This document shows positions 30,425 through 37,406 of a DNA stretch of 37,406 bases, in pieces. Numbering within the stretch: the first letter of the stretch is position 1; each line of letters opens with the position of its first letter. The position numbers were made by a program, and so were the translations under genes. Origin of the DNA: Oscillospiraceae bacterium (GTDB taxonomy: Bacteria; Bacillota; Clostridia; Oscillospirales; Oscillospiraceae); the NCBI GenBank assembly GCA_017552325.1, contig JAFZQE010000050.1, forward strand, positions 1-37,406. Reading direction: 5' to 3'. The notes under the pieces were generated by a model. It was not told the origin of the DNA, made no database searches, and saw only the letters and a program-made list of their open reading frames with translations.

Positions 30425-30452
30425 TTTACATAATATTGTTAACTATGATTAT
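30425..30452 (-). repeat. 14-bp AT-rich repeat, one clear and one degenerate unit
   Basis: TTTACATAATATTG (30425-30438) matches the family consensus; the next 14 bases (TTAACTATGATTAT) are a degenerate copy overlapping the capG stop codon (30449-30451). Same orientation and same position relative to the gene end as the other arrays, but here no hairpin follows before the vanZ-like gene. Confidence 0.6.
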
Positions 30453-31633
30453 TCCTTGCGCCAGACCATGCGGTTGACGATGTTCGTATAGGACTGGATG
30501 AGCCTGACGACCTTGTCGGAGACGTTCTCCTCGACATAGTCCGGCACCGGGATGCCGTCCGCGCCGTCGGCGCGCATGCGCACGGCGGTGTCCACCGCGG
30601 CGAGGAGGCCCTTTTCGTCGATGCCGGCCAGCACGAAGCAGCCCTTGTCCAGCGCCTCGGGACGCTCGGTGCTGGTGCGGATGCAGACCGCCGGGAAGGG
30701 GCGGCCGACCGAGGTGAAGAAGCTGCTCTCCTCCGGGAGAGTGCCGCTGTCGGAGACGACGGCGAAGGCGTTCATCTGCAGGCAGTTGTAGTCGTGGAAG
30801 CCGAGGGGCTCGTGCCGGATCACGCGCGGATCAAGCCTGAAGCCGCTCTCCTCCAGGCGCTTGGCCGAGCGCGGGTGGCAGGAGTAGAGGATCGGCATGT
30901 CATAGCTCTCGGCGAGGCGGTTGATCGCGCCGAAGAGCGAGAAGAAGTTCTTGTCCGTGTCGATGTTTTCCTCGCGGTGGGCGGAGAGGAGGATGTACCT
31001 CCCCTTCTCCAGGCCGAGCCGGGCAAGGACGTCGCTGCTCTCGATGTCGGCGAGGTTCCTGTGCAGCACCTCGGCCATCGGGCTGCCGGTCACGAAGCAG
31101 CGCTCCTTCGGCAGGCCGCACTCGGCGAGATAGCGGCGCGCGTGCTCGGAGTAGGCGAGGTTGACGTCGCTGATGATGTCGACGATGCGGCGGTTGGTCT
31201 CCTCCGGCAGGCACTCGTCCTTGCAGCGGTTGCCGGCCTCCATGTGGAAGATCGGGATGTGCAAGCGCTTGGCGGCGATGGCCGAGAGGCAGGAATTCGT
31301 ATCCCCAAGCACCAGCAGCGCGTCCGGCTTCACGGCGCGCATCAGCTTGTAGGAGCAGTTGACGATGTTCCCCACCGTCGCGCCGAGATCGTCCCCCACC
31401 GCGTCCATGCAGACCTCGGGCGGCTCGATGCGCAGGTCGCGGAAGAAAACGCCGTTGAGCGTATAGTCGTAGTTCTGGCCGGTGTGGGCCAGAATCGTGT
31501 CAAAATAGCGGCGGCACTTTTCGATCACCGCCGACAGGCGGATGATCTCCGGCCGGGTGCCGACGATGATCAGCAGCTTCAGCCGGCCGTTTTCGGAGAA
31601 ATGAATGTCGGAATAATCAAGCCTGGGCGCCAT
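30449..31633 (-). CDS. capG: UDP-N-acetylglucosamine 2-epimerase family enzyme, probably UDP-FucNAc synthesis
   Basis: 394 residues, non-hydrolysing WecB/CapG type, cytoplasmic. Motifs: GTRPEIIRLSAV at the N-terminus, TGQNYD, VLGDTNS, HMEAGNRC, LPEETNRRIVD, LSAHREENID and the SDSGTLPEESSFF nucleotide-binding loop. In the CapE-CapF-CapG (WbjB-C-D, FnlA-B-C) route, this enzyme epimerises C2 of UDP-N-acetyl-L-pneumosamine to give UDP-N-acetyl-L-fucosamine. The WecB reaction (UDP-ManNAc) is the alternative, but the two preceding genes are the CapE and CapF enzymes, which decides the call. Starts 14 bases after capF, with AAGGGG upstream. Its stop codon touches the AT-rich repeat. Confidence 0.93.
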   Translation of the reverse strand: MAPRLDYSDIHFSENGRLKLLIIVGTRPEIIRLSAVIEKCRRYFDTILAHTGQNYDYTLNGVFFRDLRIEPPEVCMDAVGDDLGATVGNIVNCSYKLMRAVKPDALLVLGDTNSCLSAIAAKRLHIPIFHMEAGNRCKDECLPEETNRRIVDIISDVNLAYSEHARRYLAECGLPKERCFVTGSPMAEVLHRNLADIESSDVLARLGLEKGRYILLSAHREENIDTDKNFFSLFGAINRLAESYDMPILYSCHPRSAKRLEESGFRLDPRVIRHEPLGFHDYNCLQMNAFAVVSDSGTLPEESSFFTSVGRPFPAVCIRTSTERPEALDKGCFVLAGIDEKGLLAAVDTAVRMRADGADGIPVPDYVEENVSDKVVRLIQSYTNIVNRMVWRKE

Positions 31634-31647
31634 AATAAAACCCCTTT

Positions 31648-32847
31648 TTATACGTCTTCCCGGAAGGTGTCCGGGTTTGCCGGGTCAAAGCATTCGTTGG
31701 CCCACATCAGCGTGACGAGATCCTCGGTGTCGGAGAGGTTGACGATGCTGTGGGTGTAGCCGGGCAGCATGTGCACGGCCTCGATCTTTTCGCCGCTGAC
31801 CTCGAATTCCAGAATCTCCTCCGAGCCGATCCGCCGCTGGCGGATCAGGGCGTGCCCGGAGACGACGATGAACAGCTCCCACTTGCTGTTATGCCAGTGC
31901 TGCCCCTTCGTGATCCCGGGGCGGGAGATGTTCACGCTGAACTGGCCGCAGGCGGCGCTCTTCAGCAGTTCCGTGAAGCTGCCGCGCGCGTCGCTGTGCA
32001 TCGTGAGCGGAAAGACCGCCCGCTCGGGCGGGAGATAGCTCAGATAGGCCGAATAAAGCTTTTTGGCAAAGCTCCCGGCCGGGATCTCCGGCAGCAGCAG
32101 GGTCTCCGGCTGCTCACGGAAGCGGCGCAGCAGCGCGACGATCTCGCCCAGCGTCGCCCGGTGCGTCACCGGGCAGGCGCAGTAGGGGCCGTCCTCGTCA
32201 AAGACCGCCGTCACGTCCTCGAAGCGGGCGCGGTGCTCCTTCCCCTGCAGAGCCAGCAGCATCTCAGCGACCAGGTCGTCGATGTACAGCAGCTCCAGCT
32301 CGACCGAGGGATCATTGACCCGGATCGGGAGATCGCGCGCAATGTTGTGGCAGAAGGTCGCCACCGCGGAGTTGTAGTTCGGGCGGCACCACTTGCCGAA
32401 GAGGTTCGGGAAGCGGTAGACCAGCACGCGCGCGCCGGTCTCCTTCGCGTAGGCGAAGCAGAGCTCCTCCCCCTCCCGCTTGCTGCGGCCGTATGCACTG
32501 TCGCCGAAGCGGCCGGAGAGGCTCGCCTGCACGGAGCTCGAGATCATGACGGGACAGCGGTTCCCCGCCGTCTTCAGCGCGTCCAGCAGCGTTTCCGTCA
32601 GCGTAACGTTGCCCTCGCGGAATTCTTCGGTGCGCTCGGGGCGGTTGACGCCGGCGAGGTGGAAGACGAAGTCTGCCTCCACGCAGTACCGGGCCAGCTC
32701 CTCCGCCGTGCTCTCGCGCGTATAGCGGAAGATCTCTTCGATCGACAGCTCCGGAAAGCGGCGATCCTTGCCGTCCCGGATGTTTTTCAGCGCCTCGCAG
32801 AGGTTTTTGCCGACAAAGCCTCCGGCGCCGGTAACGAGGATCTTCAT
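31648..32847 (-). CDS. capF: Bifunctional UDP-sugar epimerase/reductase CapF type
   Basis: 399 residues. The N-terminal ~250 residues form a short-chain dehydrogenase domain with TGAGGFVGKNL and the catalytic YGRSK; the C-terminal ~115 residues form a cupin with HWHNSKWELF and a later LPGYTHSI, the expected zinc ligands. In the Staphylococcus CapF paradigm the cupin performs the C3 epimerisation of the CapE product and the SDR domain then reduces C4 with NADPH, giving UDP-N-acetyl-L-pneumosamine. The length and two-domain order match CapF/WbjC/FnlB. It starts one base after the capE stop, so it is tightly coupled to capE. Cytoplasmic. Confidence 0.94.
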   Translation of the reverse strand: MKILVTGAGGFVGKNLCEALKNIRDGKDRRFPELSIEEIFRYTRESTAEELARYCVEADFVFHLAGVNRPERTEEFREGNVTLTETLLDALKTAGNRCPVMISSSVQASLSGRFGDSAYGRSKREGEELCFAYAKETGARVLVYRFPNLFGKWCRPNYNSAVATFCHNIARDLPIRVNDPSVELELLYIDDLVAEMLLALQGKEHRARFEDVTAVFDEDGPYCACPVTHRATLGEIVALLRRFREQPETLLLPEIPAGSFAKKLYSAYLSYLPPERAVFPLTMHSDARGSFTELLKSAACGQFSVNISRPGITKGQHWHNSKWELFIVVSGHALIRQRRIGSEEILEFEVSGEKIEAVHMLPGYTHSIVNLSDTEDLVTLMWANECFDPANPDTFREDV

Positions 32848-32848
32848 C

Positions 32849-33877
32849 TCAGCAGTCCCCGCCGAAGAGCTTCAGCCTGCGCAGCAGCGCCTTCATGCCC
32901 TCGAGGTCCAGACGCTCGGTGTTGTGCGAGGTGTAGGACCCGTGCAGCGCGAGGCGGCTGTCGCCCCTGCTGAAGTAGTTGTCGTAGTTCAGATCGCGGT
33001 TGTCGGCCGCGATGCGGTAGAAGCCGGGCAGATCCTCCGCGCGCAGCATCTCCTCCGCGGTCACAAGCGTCTCGTACAGCTTCTCGCCATGGCGCGTGCC
33101 GATGCAGCTCACGCCGAGCGCGGAGCCCTTGAGCTCCAGCACCGCCTGCGCGAGGGTCTCGATCGTCGCAGCCGGAGCCTTCTGGACGAAGAGGTCGCCC
33201 TGCCGCCCGTGCTCGAAGGCGTAAAGCACCAGCTCCACCGCGTCGGCAAGGGTCATCATGAAGCGCGTCATCTCGGGATTCGTGACGGTCAGCGGCTTGC
33301 CCGCCGCGATCTGCTCGCAGAAGAGCGGGATCACCGAGCCGCGCGAGGCCATCACATTGCCGTAGCGCGTCAGGCAGAGCACCGGGTCGCCGGGCAGCAT
33401 CTGCCGCGAGCGGGCGATGACGTTCTTCTCCATCAGCGCCTTGCTCATGCCCATCGCGTTGATTGGGTAGGCGGCCTTGTCGGTGGACAGGAAGATCGCC
33501 TTCTTCACGCCGTTGGCGACGCAGGCGCTGATGACGTTGTCCGAGCCGACGACGTTCGTGCGCACGGCCTCCATCGGGTAGAACTCACAGGAGGGCACCT
33601 GCTTGAGCGCCGCCGCGTGAAACACGTAGTCCGCGCCGCGGAAGGCCCCGGCGATGGAGCCGTAATCGCGAACGTCGCCGATGTAGAAACGGATCTTGCG
33701 CGCCGCCTCCGGCAGCTTTTTCTGATATTCGTGGCGCATATCGTCCTGCTTTTTCTCGTCGCGGGACAGGATGCGGATCTCGCCGACGTCAGTGGCGAGG
33801 AAGCGATCGAGCACGGCGTGCCCGAAGGAGCCGGTGCCGCCGGTGATGAGCAGGATTTTATCGGTGAACAGTGACAT
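32849..33877 (-). CDS. capE: UDP-GlcNAc 4,6-dehydratase/5-epimerase CapE type
   Basis: 342 residues, cytoplasmic SDR enzyme. TGGTGSFGHAVLDRFL is the NAD-binding loop, FHAAALKQVP and STDKAAYPINAMGMSK follow; the active-site motif is M-x3-K (MGMSK), as in CapE and FlaA1-type inverting dehydratases, not the common Y-x3-K. It starts the pathway from UDP-GlcNAc to UDP-N-acetyl-L-fucosamine, a capsule or O-antigen sugar. PseB/FlaA1 share this first step, but the following capF and capG exclude a pseudaminate pathway here. The start at 33877 has GAGGGA about 4 bases upstream. First gene of the operon; its promoter is overlapped by a perfect inverted repeat. Confidence 0.94.
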   Translation of the reverse strand: MSLFTDKILLITGGTGSFGHAVLDRFLATDVGEIRILSRDEKKQDDMRHEYQKKLPEAARKIRFYIGDVRDYGSIAGAFRGADYVFHAAALKQVPSCEFYPMEAVRTNVVGSDNVISACVANGVKKAIFLSTDKAAYPINAMGMSKALMEKNVIARSRQMLPGDPVLCLTRYGNVMASRGSVIPLFCEQIAAGKPLTVTNPEMTRFMMTLADAVELVLYAFEHGRQGDLFVQKAPAATIETLAQAVLELKGSALGVSCIGTRHGEKLYETLVTAEEMLRAEDLPGFYRIAADNRDLNYDNYFSRGDSRLALHGSYTSHNTERLDLEGMKALLRRLKLFGGDC

Positions 33878-33915
33878 ACGATCCCTCTTTCTGCGCTCTG
33901 CCGGGCAGAGGCCGC

Positions 33916-33938
33916 ATAATCATCCATTTAATGATTAT
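33916..33938. promoter_or_regulatory. Inverted repeat over the capE -10, candidate operator
   Basis: ATAATCAT (33916-33923), a 7-base spacer, and ATGATTAT (33931-33938): a perfect 8-bp inverted repeat that overlaps the capE -10 (33934-33939) and the expected start point. Confidence 0.62.
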
Positions 33939-33962
33939 AACCGATTCGTCATCCAAAGTCAA
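33934..33962 (-). promoter_or_regulatory. capEFG promoter
   Basis: Minus-strand TTGACT (33957-33962) and TATAAT (33934-33939) separated by 17 bp. Confidence 0.88.
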
Positions 33963-33981
33963 CGATTCCGCCGCAGGGCGA

Positions 33982-34010
33982 TTGACCGCGCAGGAAAAGG
34001 GCGCTATAAT
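33982..34010 (+). promoter_or_regulatory. Promoter of the DUF218 gene
   Basis: Plus-strand TTGACC (33982-33987) and TATAAT (34005-34010) separated by 17 bp; divergent from the capE promoter with 19 bases between the two -35 elements. Confidence 0.87.
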
Positions 34011-34058
34011 GGAAAAAAGCCTCGCGCGCGGGGCAGATCGCAAAGGAGGCTGCCTGCC

Positions 34059-34883
34059 ATGAGCCGGACTGCCGTTGAAAAAGCCGCGACGCCGGGGATC
34101 GCCCGGCGTGTCGCCGGAGACGCGCTGCTTGCGCTGTTCTCCGCCTATACCGCGACGCTCTCCGTCCAGATGCGGCGGCGGATCCGGGCGGTCGTTCTGA
34201 AGGACGGCTATCGGGAGGTATTCCGCTATGAGCTCGGCCTCTGCGGCCTTCTGCTGCTGAGCGCGGCCGACCTGCGCTTCGGCTTTCTCACCGATCCCGG
34301 GCGGAACCGGCTGAGGATCGCAAGAAGAACAGCGGGCGGCGCGATCCACGCCGTCTCCGCCGCCGCGCTCCTCTTCGCCGGAAAGATCGCCGCGGGCGGC
34401 CGTATCCGCTCCGAAGGCGGCGCCCCGCACGCGATCGTGCTCGGCATGGCGCTGGAGAACGGAGCGCCCACGAAGGATCTGCTGCTTCGGCTGGATGCCG
34501 CCGCGCAGTACCTGCAGCAAAACCCGGAGGCCGTTCTGATCCTGACGGGCGGCAATCCGGACGAAAGGGGCCGGACGGAGGCTGCGGTCATGCGGGAGCT
34601 GCTTGCCGCGCGCGGCGTCCCGGAGGAGAAAATGCTCCTCGAGGACAAGGCGGAGACGACCATCGAGAATTTTGAAAACACCGCGCGGATGCTCGACCCC
34701 GCAAAGCCCGTGGCGCTGATCAGCAGCGACTATCACATGGACCGCGCCGTCGGCACGGCGAGAACCGCAGGCTTTACGGATATCCTCCGTTTCCCGGCTC
34801 CCTCCGACCCGCGCTCCTACGGCACGAATCTGATGCTGGAGCTCATCATGGAGATCAACGAGCTGACCTTCAAAAAGCGTTAG
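34059..34883 (+). CDS. YdcF/ElyC-like DUF218 family protein
   Basis: 274 residues. Hydrophobic stretches at about 55-72 (YELGLCGLLLLSAADL) and 95-115 (AIHAVSAAALLFAGKIAA) suggest membrane attachment. Residues about 125-265 are a DUF218 domain: HAIVLGMALENGAPTKDLLLRL, ILTGGNPDERGRTEA, LLEDKAETTIENFENT and LISSDYHMDRAV. DUF218 proteins such as SanA and ElyC affect envelope integrity; their reaction is not established. The start at 34059 is chosen for AAAGGAGG 9 bases upstream; the ATG at 34009 overlaps the -10 element. Monocistronic, with its own terminator, divergent from capE. Confidence 0.9.
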   Translation: MSRTAVEKAATPGIARRVAGDALLALFSAYTATLSVQMRRRIRAVVLKDGYREVFRYELGLCGLLLLSAADLRFGFLTDPGRNRLRIARRTAGGAIHAVSAAALLFAGKIAAGGRIRSEGGAPHAIVLGMALENGAPTKDLLLRLDAAAQYLQQNPEAVLILTGGNPDERGRTEAAVMRELLAARGVPEEKMLLEDKAETTIENFENTARMLDPAKPVALISSDYHMDRAVGTARTAGFTDILRFPAPSDPRSYGTNLMLELIMEINELTFKKR

Positions 34884-34890
34884 AAACAGT

Positions 34891-34925
34891 ACGAAGCCGG
34901 AGACGCTGTCTCCGGCTTCGTTTTT
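34891..34925 (+). terminator. Terminator of the DUF218 gene
   Basis: A perfect 14-bp stem (34891-34904 with 34908-34921), loop GCT and a T-run to 34925. It also faces the end of the convergent DUF4428 gene. Confidence 0.93.
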
Positions 34926-34944
34926 GTATGTTTTTTGCCCGCTC

Positions 34945-35739
34945 TCAGGCGTTTACCGTGCTGCCGCAGTATTCGCAGCAGCCGTTGGCGTCGGGAATGG
35001 TGGTCGCGCCGCAGTGCGGGCAGAGCACCGCGGTCTTCGGCGCTTTCTGCGTGTTGATCTCCTTTCGCAGGTCCGTCCGCATCCGGTCGAGCGTCTGCTT
35101 GATCTCGTTGCCCATCTTGAGGAACTCGTTATAGTCGTTCAGGCGGATGTTGTGGATGGCGGGGACGCCCGCGCGCTGAACGCGGAAGGAGCCGGCCATG
35201 CCGCCCATCGCCGTCTCGCCGGTCTTGATATAGCCGTTGGACAGGGAGTAGCGGATCTCGTCAAAGAAGGGATGGTTGACGCGGATCGTCACATAGAAGT
35301 TGTAGGAATACTCAAAGCGCGGCGGATTGTAGCTGACGGAATGCCCGTCCTTGTCGGTGCGCTTGAGCTCGTGGCGCGATTCCTGGATGTCCAGATCGCA
35401 GCCGGTGACCTGCGAACAGTCCAGAATGTCGGGGTTGGCGCTCTTCAGATCGCTCGCGGAGGTGACGGCGAGCTTGCCGGCGTCCTCGTCGAGGAGGACC
35501 TTGGTGTATTTGCCGAGGCTGCGCGTGGTGTGGAAAGCCGCGACCGCCGCCCTGTTCTCCTCGCGGTAGTCGAGCTGCGCCTGGATATCCGCCTTTGTGC
35601 TGTGCCGCCGTTCGTTGAACCAGGGCGAGAGCTTGGCGGCGCAGTCCTTGCACATGTTGCCGTCCTCCAGCTTTTTGTTGCCGAGCAGGCCGATCTTGCC
35701 GCCGCAGAAGTCGCAGTATTTCTTATCAAACAGACCCAT
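34945..35739 (-). CDS. DUF4428 zinc-ribbon protein
   Basis: 264 residues, no signal peptide or membrane helix. The N-terminus is a DUF4428 zinc ribbon (YCDFCGGKIGLLGNKKLEDG, then MCKDCAAKL), and the C-terminus a second zinc ribbon (LCPHCGATT, CCEYCGS). Between them, about 60-200, is a beta-rich domain (VLLDEDAGKLAV, YNFYVTIRVNHPFFDEI) of the kind seen in other DUF4428 proteins, followed by a charged helix (about 200-230). Function unknown; two zinc ribbons around a beta domain suggest a protein-interaction role. The start at 35739 has GGGAGG 6 bases upstream and a good promoter; extension by 39 codons would cross that promoter. Monocistronic. Confidence 0.88.
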   Translation of the reverse strand: MGLFDKKYCDFCGGKIGLLGNKKLEDGNMCKDCAAKLSPWFNERRHSTKADIQAQLDYREENRAAVAAFHTTRSLGKYTKVLLDEDAGKLAVTSASDLKSANPDILDCSQVTGCDLDIQESRHELKRTDKDGHSVSYNPPRFEYSYNFYVTIRVNHPFFDEIRYSLSNGYIKTGETAMGGMAGSFRVQRAGVPAIHNIRLNDYNEFLKMGNEIKQTLDRMRTDLRKEINTQKAPKTAVLCPHCGATTIPDANGCCEYCGSTVNA

Positions 35740-35827
35740 GTCAATCCTCCCGTTCATTTCGTTCGGTCCGCTCCTCCGGGAGCGGACGCAGCCGTTTTCG
35801 CCGCTTGACGGCGCTGCCTTCGAATTA

Positions 35828-35856
35828 ACTATATGCGATCGGCAAAGGCTTGTCAA
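35828..35856 (-). promoter_or_regulatory. Promoter of the DUF4428 gene
   Basis: Minus-strand TTGACA (35851-35856) and TATAGT (35828-35833) separated by 17 bp. Confidence 0.85.
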
Positions 35857-35968
35857 GCGCTTTCTCCGGGCCTGCGGGGCGGCAGGTTTAAGAATTCTTC
35901 ACTGTATTTCCGGAACATTCCGCGCTAAGATACGTCTGTCCCATATGAATTCAAGCGGGAGGTTCGCT

Positions 35969-36376
35969 ATGAAAGAGTTTCTGTATACGGTCATGGGCTG
36001 GATCGGGCGCGTGCACGACGCGATCCTGCGCCTCAACGACAGCCACGAGCTGTGTCTTTCCGACAAGGCCCTGCATTTTCTCGTGATCGGGCTGGTCGGC
36101 ATGCTCGGGATCTTCGCCGTCTATCCGCTGTTCAAATGGCTGAGCCGAAAGGGGCATATCCTGGCGGTCGCGTGGATCTACGTGTTCACAATGGTGCTCG
36201 GCCTGACCCTGGCCATTGAGATCGGCCAGAAGGTCAGCGGCACCGGCACGATGTCCTTCGCCGATATCGTCTCCGGCGTGATGGGCTTCCTGTATATGTT
36301 CGCCGTTTACGCCCTGATCCGTTCCATTGTGCACGTCGTCCGGGGCAAGCGGAGCGGCAGACAGACCGAAGAATGA
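35969..36376 (+). CDS. Small membrane protein, possibly VanZ-like
   Basis: 135 residues with about three membrane helices. DKALHFLVIGLVGML, EIGQKVSGTGTMSFADIVSG and a last helix MGFLYMFAVYALI recall the layout of VanZ-like proteins (K/D-x-x-H-F in an early helix, then E-x-x-Q and D-x-x-x-N/G), but the match is loose, so I leave it as a membrane protein of unknown function. The start at 35969 has GGGAGG 6 bases upstream. No clear promoter was found between it and the divergent DUF4428 gene, and no clear terminator after it, although a T-rich stretch runs into the eno leader. Confidence 0.8.
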   Translation: MKEFLYTVMGWIGRVHDAILRLNDSHELCLSDKALHFLVIGLVGMLGIFAVYPLFKWLSRKGHILAVAWIYVFTMVLGLTLAIEIGQKVSGTGTMSFADIVSGVMGFLYMFAVYALIRSIVHVVRGKRSGRQTEE

Positions 36377-36439
36377 TTTTTGTGCAATTTTTTCCGGCAG
36401 GCTGTTCAAGTTTTTCTTTCCTTTTGGCCGACGATAGGA

Positions 36440-36445
36440 TATAAT
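36440..36445 (+). promoter_or_regulatory. Probable -10 of eno
   Basis: A consensus TATAAT lies 63 bases upstream of the eno start. The -35 position is only T-rich, so this call rests mainly on the -10 and its location. Confidence 0.5.
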
Positions 36446-36447
36446 AA

Positions 36448-37406
<959 letters not shown>

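Noticed and set aside
19070-33938. One shared operator motif for ugd and capE
   Set aside because: The three palindromes differ in arm sequence and spacing (ATCATAT-N9, TGTTAT-N7, ATAATCAT-N7), so I do not claim a common regulator.

Overview
The window looks like a GC-rich Firmicute of the class Clostridia, most likely a gut Oscillospiraceae-type organism (an inference). Supporting signs are AGGAGG-type ribosome binding sites, many TTGACA-N16/17-TATAAT promoters, an ATP-type phosphoenolpyruvate carboxykinase, an ECF vitamin transporter, BspA-like secreted leucine-rich proteins and VanZ/DUF4428 proteins. Coding sequence is strongly GC-biased, so long antisense open frames are common and were discarded. 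No rRNA, tRNA, CRISPR array, phage or insertion sequence was seen.

Layout. 1-928: 5' part of pckA (minus). 1057-3474: secreted protein with a transglutaminase-like domain and five Ig-like repeats. 3610-3990: small unknown protein. 4151-5525: ECF S component plus coaX, a pantothenate uptake and CoA entry operon. 5636-8431: pepP then a short pyruvate kinase (minus). 8565-12835: two more secreted Ig-repeat proteins, one with a C39-like peptidase domain and one with LRRs. 13023-14011: a TIGR04076-type protein translationally coupled to a histidine phosphatase. 14133-17208: a TRAP-TAXI transporter (binding lipoprotein plus fused permease). 17586-19052: a UDP-glucose dehydrogenase with an N-terminal XRE helix-turn-helix. 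19291-24968: a plus-strand operon of an MBOAT acyltransferase, two DHHW proteins and a membrane-anchored RCC1-propeller protein. 25046-29735: two paralogous BspA-like/Ig secreted proteins. 29884-33877: vanZ-like gene plus capG-capF-capE, predicted to make UDP-N-acetyl-L-fucosamine. 34059-36376: DUF218, DUF4428 and small membrane proteins. 36508-end: 5' part of eno.

Much of the window concerns the cell envelope. Ugd supplies UDP-glucuronate, CapEFG supply UDP-L-FucNAc, MBOAT and DHHW proteins probably O-acetylate an exported glycan, and five secreted proteins share a C-terminal array of one Ig-like domain (16 copies) behind different N-terminal modules. Housekeeping genes (pckA, coaX, pepP, pyk, eno) are interspersed.

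Four observations stand out. (1) A 14-bp AT-rich tandem repeat family occurs at the 3' ends of four minus-strand genes, always in the same orientation and touching or nearly touching the stop codon. (2) The HTH-UDP-glucose dehydrogenase fusion has two inverted repeats in its own promoter/leader, which suggests a self-regulating enzyme. (3) The modular Ig-repeat family has an unusual cysteine arrangement. (4) One family member carries a transglutaminase-like domain whose catalytic cysteine is replaced by alanine.
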